The notes below the pieces were generated by a model, which saw only the letters and a list, made by a program, of their open reading frames with translations, had not been told where the DNA came from and did not search any database. Source: Cercophora sp. LCS_1 (Eukaryota; Ascomycota; Sordariomycetes; Sordariales; Lasiosphaeriaceae). From it: a DNA stretch of 64,000 bases. Positions 57,782 through 64,000 of this stretch are shown piece after piece (positions within the stretch are counted from its first letter, which is position 1; each line of letters opens with the position of its first letter). The stretch is taken from NCBI GenBank assembly GCA_036250225.1, contig JAPZLL010000038.1:186001-250000 (forward strand), read 5' to 3'. Position numbers and translations under genes: made by a program.

Positions 57782-60700
57782 ATGGCATACATTGCGCCGA
57801 TCCATCGGCCGACAAGCGTGCGCCATGCGCTGAAGAGCCATCTTCTCTCAGGCGATGAGGAGAGCCTGGTATTGGCGTAAGACTTCCCCTCTTGTTCTGG
57901 CTAGTGCTCGCCGAAGCTGATAGCTCTCTAGAAAGACGAACCGGATTGAGATATACCGCCTATACAATGGTAATCTCTCCCTGGTGCACTCTACCGCCAT
58001 CAATGGGTCCATTTCGGTCGTCCAAAAGCTTCGACCGATCAACTCCCCTACCGATATCCTCTTTGTTGGGACAGAGCGCTTCGAATTCTTCACACTGAGA
58101 TGGGATCCCGAAACATCCCGTCTCGAGACACTAGAAACGTTCAAAGACCTGGGCGAACATCACATGCGCGACTCCCAGAGCCACGACAAATGTATCGTCG
58201 ATCCAAGTGGCCGGTACATGGCGGTGCATCTGTGGGAGGGCGTCTTGTCGATCTTCAGGTTGGGAACGAGGAAGAATGTGGCCTTGACGCTCGACTTGAT
58301 GGACCAAGTTCGGCTCTCAGAGCTGTTCATAAAATCCAGCACATTCATTCACACCGAAACAGGCCACCCCAAAGTCGCTTTTCTGTACCAGAGCCGCGGG
58401 GATGCCCACGACTCAAAGCTGGTAACGTACCGACTCACCCAGGACGATCGGGGCTCACAGCCCTCTCGGTTTGATCCGCAAAAAGACAGAGACATCGATT
58501 GCGACATACCAGACGCCGGCGCCGGCATCTTGATTCCGGTTCGCAAGGTCGAAGAGGAGGTCAAGAGGCACAACTTCCGGAATGTCGAAACCGCGAAGGC
58601 GCACCTCGGCGGCCTCATCGTGGTGGGCGAAACGAGGTTGGCCTACATTGACGAGGTCACCAAGATTCAAGTTGAGTCCGCTCTTGCCGAGGCCTCGATC
58701 TTTGTCGCGTGGGCCGAATACGATGAGAAGCACTATTTCCTCGCCGATGACTACGGCAACCTGAACTTCTTGACCATTCTCACACAAGATGAGGGTGTGG
58801 TTGTGACAGGCATGGAAGTCAACAAGATCGGGGAGACTTCTAGGGCCAGTAGCCTCGTCTACTTGGGAAATAACCTCCTGTTCGTTGCTTCGCACTATGG
58901 AGACTCGCAATTGTTCAAGGTCAACTTCAATTCCAACCCAATTATCCAAGAGATCCAATCCATGAGAAATATTGGGCCCATCCTGGACTTCGCGGTCATG
59001 GACATGGGCAATCGGGAGAACGACAGCCAGCTGGGGAACGAGTATTCGTCAGGGCAAGCTCGTCTTGTCACTGGAAGTGGCGTTTTCAAGGACGGGTCGC
59101 TCAGGAGCGTTCGCAGCGGAGTTGGTTTGGAAGACATTGGTATCTTGGCCGATCTCAACTATACGCGTGCGCTTTTCTCTCTCAAGTCGTATAGCGCCCC
59201 AAAAGTTGATACCCTGGTTGTGTCTTTCCTGACTGAAACTCGCGTGTTCACTTTTGGTTCCGGAGGTGATGTTGAAGAAGTCGAATCGTTTCACGGCATG
59301 GCTCTGGATCAGCAAATGTTACTCGTTGGCAATTTGCCTAACGAACAGATTATTCAAGTGACAGCGGCGGCCGCCATGCTCCTCGACCTTGAGAGCGGTG
59401 TTACAATAGCGACGTGGACCCCTCCAAGCGGCAAGTCCATCACCAATGCGTCAGCAAACGACTCTTGGCTGTTTCTATCGGTGGAGGGAACTAGTCTTGT
59501 CTCCTTCAGCCTTCAAGGGGGGCTTAATGTCGTTGCTGACAAGGACATCGGCGGTAAAGACCAAGTGGCGTGTATCCATGTCCCTCCACAGTTACCCGGT
59601 GTCGCGGTGGTCGGATTTTGGACTTCTGGAACAGTCTCCATTCTCGACCTGGCCACTCTTCAACCTGTACATGGAGAATCACTGCGAAGGACACAGAGCG
59701 ACGCGTCTATTCCAAGGGACCTCGCTCTTGTTCAAGTTCTCCCGTCCGATGTATCCGGACCTACGCTTTTTATCGCCATGGAAGATGGCAACGTTGTGAC
59801 ATTCAACATCTCCAAGACCTATGAATTCTCTGCTAGGAAAAGTGTTGTTCTAGGCACGAGGGAGGCCCGGTTCCATCTTTTGCCTCAGGAAGACGGGCTT
59901 TACAACATCTTTGCCACCACGGAGCACCCCAGCTTGATTTACAGTTCTGAGGGACGGATTATCTACTCGGCGGTGACGGCCGAGGATGCTACCTGTGTCT
60001 GTCCTTTTGATACAGATGCTTTCCCTGAGGCCATCGTCGTGGCAACCGACAATCAGATCAAGATCTCGCAGATCGACACAGAGCGGCGAGCACATGTGCG
60101 AGCCCTTCCAATGCGCGAGACGATCAGACGAATCGCATACTCTCCCAGCGAAAAGGTGTTTGGTCTGGGGTGCATCAAAAGGAATCTAGTCGACGGGGAG
60201 GAAATTGTACAAAGTTCCTTCAAGCTGGTCGACGAAATTATCTTTGACTGGGTGGGCAAGGCAATCCCACTCGGAACCCCGTCATACACAGAACTGGTGG
60301 AAGCCGTCATCCGCGCAGAGCTGCCTGATTCCTACGGGAACCCAGCGGAGAGGTTCATTGTTGGCACAAGCTTTACTCCTGATCCAGACGTTGCGGCGCC
60401 CAGCGATGTCCGTGGGCGCATCGTTGTCATCGGTATTGACGGCGAGAGGAACCCGTATGTGATTCTCAAGCACGAACTTAAGGGGGCCTGTCGGTGTCTT
60501 GCCGTCATGGACGGAAAAATTATAGCGGCTCTTACCAAGACTGTTGTTGCCGTCAAGTACGAAGAGACGTCGTCAACGACAGGTCGGCTCACCAAGCTCG
60601 CATCCTACCGACCGTCTACCTACCCGGTCGATATCGCTCTTCACGGGGACATTATCGCCGTCGCAGATCTCACTAAGTCAGTTTCTTTGGTCCAGTTTAT

Positions 60701-61344
60701 TCCAGGTGTGGACGGTGCAGAGTCCAAGTTGGTTGAAGTCGCTCGACACTATCAGTCAGCTTGGGGAACGGCCGTGTGCCATGTGCAGGACGAGTCGTGG
60801 CTTGAATCCGATGCCGAGGGCAACCTGATAGTACTGCGAAGAAACCCCCAAGGCGTCACATCGGAAGATAAGAGACGGTTGGAAGTGACTAGTGAGATCG
60901 GTCTGGGCGAGATGGTGAATAAGATTCGAGCCATCTCGGTCGAGACAAGCCCGGGTGCTATGGTAATACCAAAGGCGTTTTTGGGCACGGTATGTCAAGA
61001 CAGAAACTGAGTTCACCTGTTGTAGAGATGCTGACATTTACTAGGTCGAGGGCGGTATTTATATGTTTGGCCTCATTGCGCCGCATGCCCAGGACTTGCT
61101 GTTGCGCTTCCAGACCAACCTATCCAACGCCATCAAAACAGCGGGTGAGGTTCAGTTCAAGCACTACAGAGCGTTCAGAAATGCAGAGCGCGAAGGGGAT
61201 GGGCCTTTCCGGTTCCTTGATGGAGAGCTCTTGGAGAGGTTCTTGGACCAGGATGAAGAGACACAGGAACTGGTTTGCGAGGGACTGGGGCCGAGTGTAG
61301 AAGACATGCGCAACATTGTCGAGGAACTCAGGCGGATACATTAG
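57782..61344 (+). CDS. ddb1: DDB1 (UV-damaged DNA-binding protein 1, CUL4 adaptor)
   Basis: The protein has about 1150 residues from exons 57782-57876, 57932-60989 and 61045-61344, close to the 1140 of animal DDB1. The start MAYIAPIHRPTSVRHALKSH joins across intron 1 to KTNRIEIYRLYNGNLSLVHS, the classical N-terminus. Three seven-bladed beta-propellers (MMS1_N and CPSF_A type) follow. The last exon begins VEGGIYMFGLIAPHAQDLLLRFQ and ends in a helical domain (FRFLDGELLERFL). DDB1 links substrate receptors (DCAFs) to the CUL4-RBX1 ubiquitin ligase in nucleotide-excision repair. In Neurospora, DDB1 is needed for DNA methylation by the DIM-5 complex. RSE1 and CFT1 are related but have different N-termini. 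It lies tandem and upstream of the Rieske gene, 435 bp apart. Confidence 0.96.
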
Positions 61345-61779
61345 GCTACGGAAGGGAGATCACAGGCGTATAATGATGGAAGGTTTGGACTCACCGTTAG
61401 ATACCTCTGATAGTACGAGACCATAGAGTCATGAATGACCGAGTTGTCAATGTCAATGAGCTGAGCTTCTGGAAAGCTTGGCACTTGGGTTGATGAGATC
61501 ACTGCCAAGAGATATTGCCAGCTGTCGCCGGCCGTCTACCCGCTGCCACAGTACCCGGAAAGAATCGGGAGGCGCCCGAGCCAATCACAACCTCCCTAAT
61601 GCTGACTTTCTGCCTGAGGCACTCCTTTAGCCACGCCGGCGAAAGTGGAAACAAGCTCGGCCCAGTCAGAAAAACCTCAGCTCATGATTTCGGATTGAGA
61701 GCTCCCAATTCAACTCGTCCCCAATTGAAACTCGCAACTCCTTCACCCCCGGACAGCCTCGCCCGCTTGCCCGTTCGAA
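61345..61779. promoter_or_regulatory. promoter region of the Rieske gene with CCAAT box
   Basis: A CCAAT motif at 61581-61585 (context GAGCCAATCACA) lies about 195 bp before the ATG. In fungi CCAAT in this position is the binding site of the HAP/CBC complex, which controls many respiratory genes. The immediate leader is pyrimidine- and A-rich. Confidence 0.6.
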
Positions 61780-62798
61780 ATGGCGTCCCTCACTACCGCA
61801 TCGCGCGTCCTTGCGCGGTCCCCGGCCCTCCGTCTCGTGACACCGGTCCGCGCCCTGAGCACTTCGTCTGCCGTCCAGGGCGGTGCCGCATCTTCTTCGT
61901 ACGAGAGCCCCTTCAAGGGTGACAGCGCCGCCAACAGCAAGATCCCCGACTTCTCCAAGTATATGTCCCCCCGCTCCGGGACGACGAACCAGCTGTTTGG
62001 GTATTTCATGGTTGGCACGCTCGGCGCCATCTCCGCGGCCGGCGCCAAGTCTACGATCCAGGGTGAGTGATACTGGGACAAATGGGGGCCAATTGGGCTA
62101 TGGCGGAGGCATTGGCGTATCTGGGAAGGAATCGCACATGGTGGATCGAATTTGGGGGACGGTGTTGGATACGGTTGCGGGAGACGCGGGAGGCACGGGA
62201 CGGGCGCTGACGATGCGATCATTCCAGAGTTCTTGAAGAATATGTCGGCCTCCGCCGACGTTTTGGCCATGGCCAAGGTCGAGGTTGACCTCAACGCCAT
62301 TCCTGAGGGCAAGAACGTGAGTGTCCCCTCACTGCCAAGCGGTCCCCGGGGATAGATTACTGATGCGAGGGATATGCAGGTTATCATCAAGTGGAGAGGA
62401 AAGCCTGTCTTCATCCGCCACCGTACCGCCGAGGAGATTGAGGAGGCCAACAAAGTCAACGTTGCGTCATTAAGAGATCCCGAGACCGATGACGCCCGTG
62501 TCAAGAAGCCCGAGTGGCTTGTCATGCTTGGTAGGTTTGTCGGAACAGGGCGAATCTGCAGCGCACATCGCCCTGTTTTGAAACGGACGTCGAAAGTGAT
62601 AACTGACAGCGAGCAGGCGTCTGCACACATCTGGGATGCGTTCCCATCGGCGAGGCTGGCGACTACGGCGGTTGGTTCTGCCCCTGCCACGGCTCTCACT
62701 ACGATATCTCTGGCCGCATCAGGAAAGGTCCCGCCCCTCTCAACCTCGAGATTCCCGCGTACGACTTCCCAGAGGAGGACAAGCTTGTGATCGGTTAA
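61780..62798 (+). CDS. fes-1: Rieske iron-sulfur subunit of cytochrome bc1 complex
   Basis: The protein has 234 residues from exons 61780-62062, 62228-62316, 62380-62530 and 62617-62798. A mitochondrial presequence (MASLTTASRVLARSPALRLV) precedes a single membrane helix (FGYFMVGTLGAISAAGAK). The 2Fe-2S domain is in the last exon: CTHLGC (Cys177, His179, Cys182) and CPCHGS (Cys196, Cys198, His199), then RKGPAPLNLEIPAYDF. It transfers electrons from ubiquinol to cytochrome c1 in complex III. The length and motifs are normal for fungal Rieske proteins. The gene name follows Neurospora fes-1. All four splice joins preserve the family sequence. Confidence 0.97.
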
Positions 62799-64000
62799 AA
62801 GGGGACAAAAGATGTATTAATACGGGACGGTGGGTGACGAGACAGGAGGCGTGGCGGTTCCGGGATCCATCCCTATAGACACCAAGAGACGAAGCGCATG
62901 TTTGCTGCTTTGGCTTTTTGGGCATCTGTTTCCCTAGACTTCGATTGCTCTTGGCCAATGCTGCTTGTACAAAAACAAAGACCATTGGAGCATCAAACAT
63001 ACGGAATCCCAAAGCATTTTTTTGTGTCCTCGAGCGTCAGTCTGTTCGAAGAGCAGATCTTGTTTGTGTTATGCGTCAGTAACCCACGGCCAAGCATCAA
63101 GTGGGTGGAGGAGCAACTCGCAGGATCAGCACGTCGACGAGCCAGGTAAAGGCAGGTTGAGGATAGTGATTGCCGTGATGGGCTTAAGAGCTCGGTTCAG
63201 ACTGGCGTGTCGCCACGATGATGTAGGCAGAAGCCAATGAGATGGGATGATAGGGGGCGATGTCTCATGCGTCGGCATCCGGATAAACCATCTCGAAGTT
63301 TGGTTGACGGGCTCAGCCCCATGTTGGGAGATTCTCGCCCCAGCTACCTCGGACAAGTGAGGACTTGGAACCATGCTCACAGACAGCCAGATGAAGCCCA
63401 GAATGTCTTTGAAGCCGCCCTGGGAAGCTTGGATATAGTTGACCCCGTTGATTTGTGGAAAAACGTGGCGATCAAACACTGCCAGTCTCTTGCCAACCGA
63501 TGACAGCTCCCCAAACGGTTCATGCAGGCAGGTAGGATGCCAAAAACCGCCACGACTTGCTTGTCGTCGTCAAGGCATGAATCCGGCACTGCAATGCCCT
63601 GACGCTCGTCCCTGGGGGAGCAACTCGACCGATGGAGATGTGAAATTGGACCATGGGGGCAACGATTGCCATGTTTGCTGGCACCACGATGGGATCAGCC
63701 ATCCTCTGCCCTGTGCCCTGATCGGATCTGCTACCGAGTAGAAACATGGTCCCTGGGTCATTGCGTCGTCCGGATTGCTGGTTTGGGCAAGACGATGGCA
63801 ACGTGCCAGACTCAGGTTCGCTTCTACGGCTGCTTTGGTTCCTGTGTGATGCGGTCACATAAGGCAAGGACGTTAAAGTCAAGAAACCTAGACTTGGCCA
63901 GACTGACGCGACGCGACCGTGAGCACAATAAGGGACAAAAATTCGATATGATGGCCCTCGGCGCCAAATCCCATTTACCAGGCGTCAGTTGGATCCTCTG
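62799..64000. other. gene-free right end
   Basis: It contains the Rieske 3' UTR and about 1 kb without a recognised gene. Minus-strand frames at 63126-63882 have no family resemblance, though part of a gene starting outside the window cannot be excluded. Confidence 0.5.

Noticed and set aside
57416..57841. 141-codon minus-strand frame with ATG
   Set aside because: It overlaps the DDB1 promoter and exon 1 in antisense and has no recognisable domain.
63126..63882. Minus-strand frames near the right end
   Set aside because: Short frames without a shared splice pattern or recognisable domain. A gene reaching in from outside the window cannot be excluded but is not supported.

Overview
The window is nuclear DNA of a filamentous ascomycete (Pezizomycotina), most likely a Sordariomycete and plausibly Sordariales/Chaetomiaceae. 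The evidence is short introns (48-166 nt) with GTRNGT-like donors, CTAAC-type branch sites and CAG/TAG acceptors, GC-rich spacers, and a gene set that includes a HOS3-type deacetylase, a HET-like protein, a GH92 mannosidase and an RGS-LOV photoreceptor. A run of exactly ten Ns at 54198-54207 marks a scaffold join, so this is a draft assembly. I saw no transposon coding sequence, no AT-rich RIP-degraded tract, no CRISPR, and no tRNA or 5S rRNA gene.

Layout. 1-4.4 kb: gene-free. 4.4-9.5 kb (-): VIP1/Asp1 inositol-pyrophosphate kinase/phosphatase, five exons. 11.0-14.3 kb (+): UTP21 (SSU processome). 14.5-16.4 kb (-): amino-acid permease, five exons. 18.7-21.4 kb (-): mitochondrial EF-G2 (MEF2), divergent from VPS17 (21.9-23.9 kb, +). 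23.9-29.6 kb: 5.7 kb gene-free. 29.6-31.1 kb (+): sorbitol/xylitol-dehydrogenase-like enzyme. 32.3-33.8 kb (-): COP9 signalosome subunit 6, divergent from an unknown disordered protein (34.4-35.9 kb, +). 36.2-36.6 kb (-): small Cys-rich protein with a 5'-UTR intron. 37.5-41.0 kb (-): HOS3 deacetylase. 42.7-45.3 kb (-): secreted GH92 mannosidase, divergent from an RGS-LOV photoreceptor (46.7-48.9 kb, +). 50.9-53.1 kb: two lineage-type unknown proteins, convergent. 54.3-54.5 kb (+): U2 snRNA gene, just downstream of a hairpin and the assembly gap. 55.1-57.3 kb (+): HET-like protein. 57.8-61.3 kb (+): DDB1. 61.8-62.8 kb (+): Rieske iron-sulfur protein of complex III. 62.8-64 kb: gene-free.

Most genes are unrelated housekeeping functions: ribosome biogenesis, mitochondrial translation and respiration, endosomal sorting, splicing, and the ubiquitin system. 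Two loose links exist. DDB1 and CSN6 both act in the cullin-RING/COP9 axis. The GH92 enzyme and the RGS-LOV protein share a divergent promoter region. The most notable items are the U2 snRNA gene with its palindromic, gap-interrupted upstream region, and the RGS-LOV protein, which keeps its photoactive cysteine and a polybasic amphipathic segment after the LOV core. Exon joins below were placed by hand from splice signals, reading frame and family similarity.
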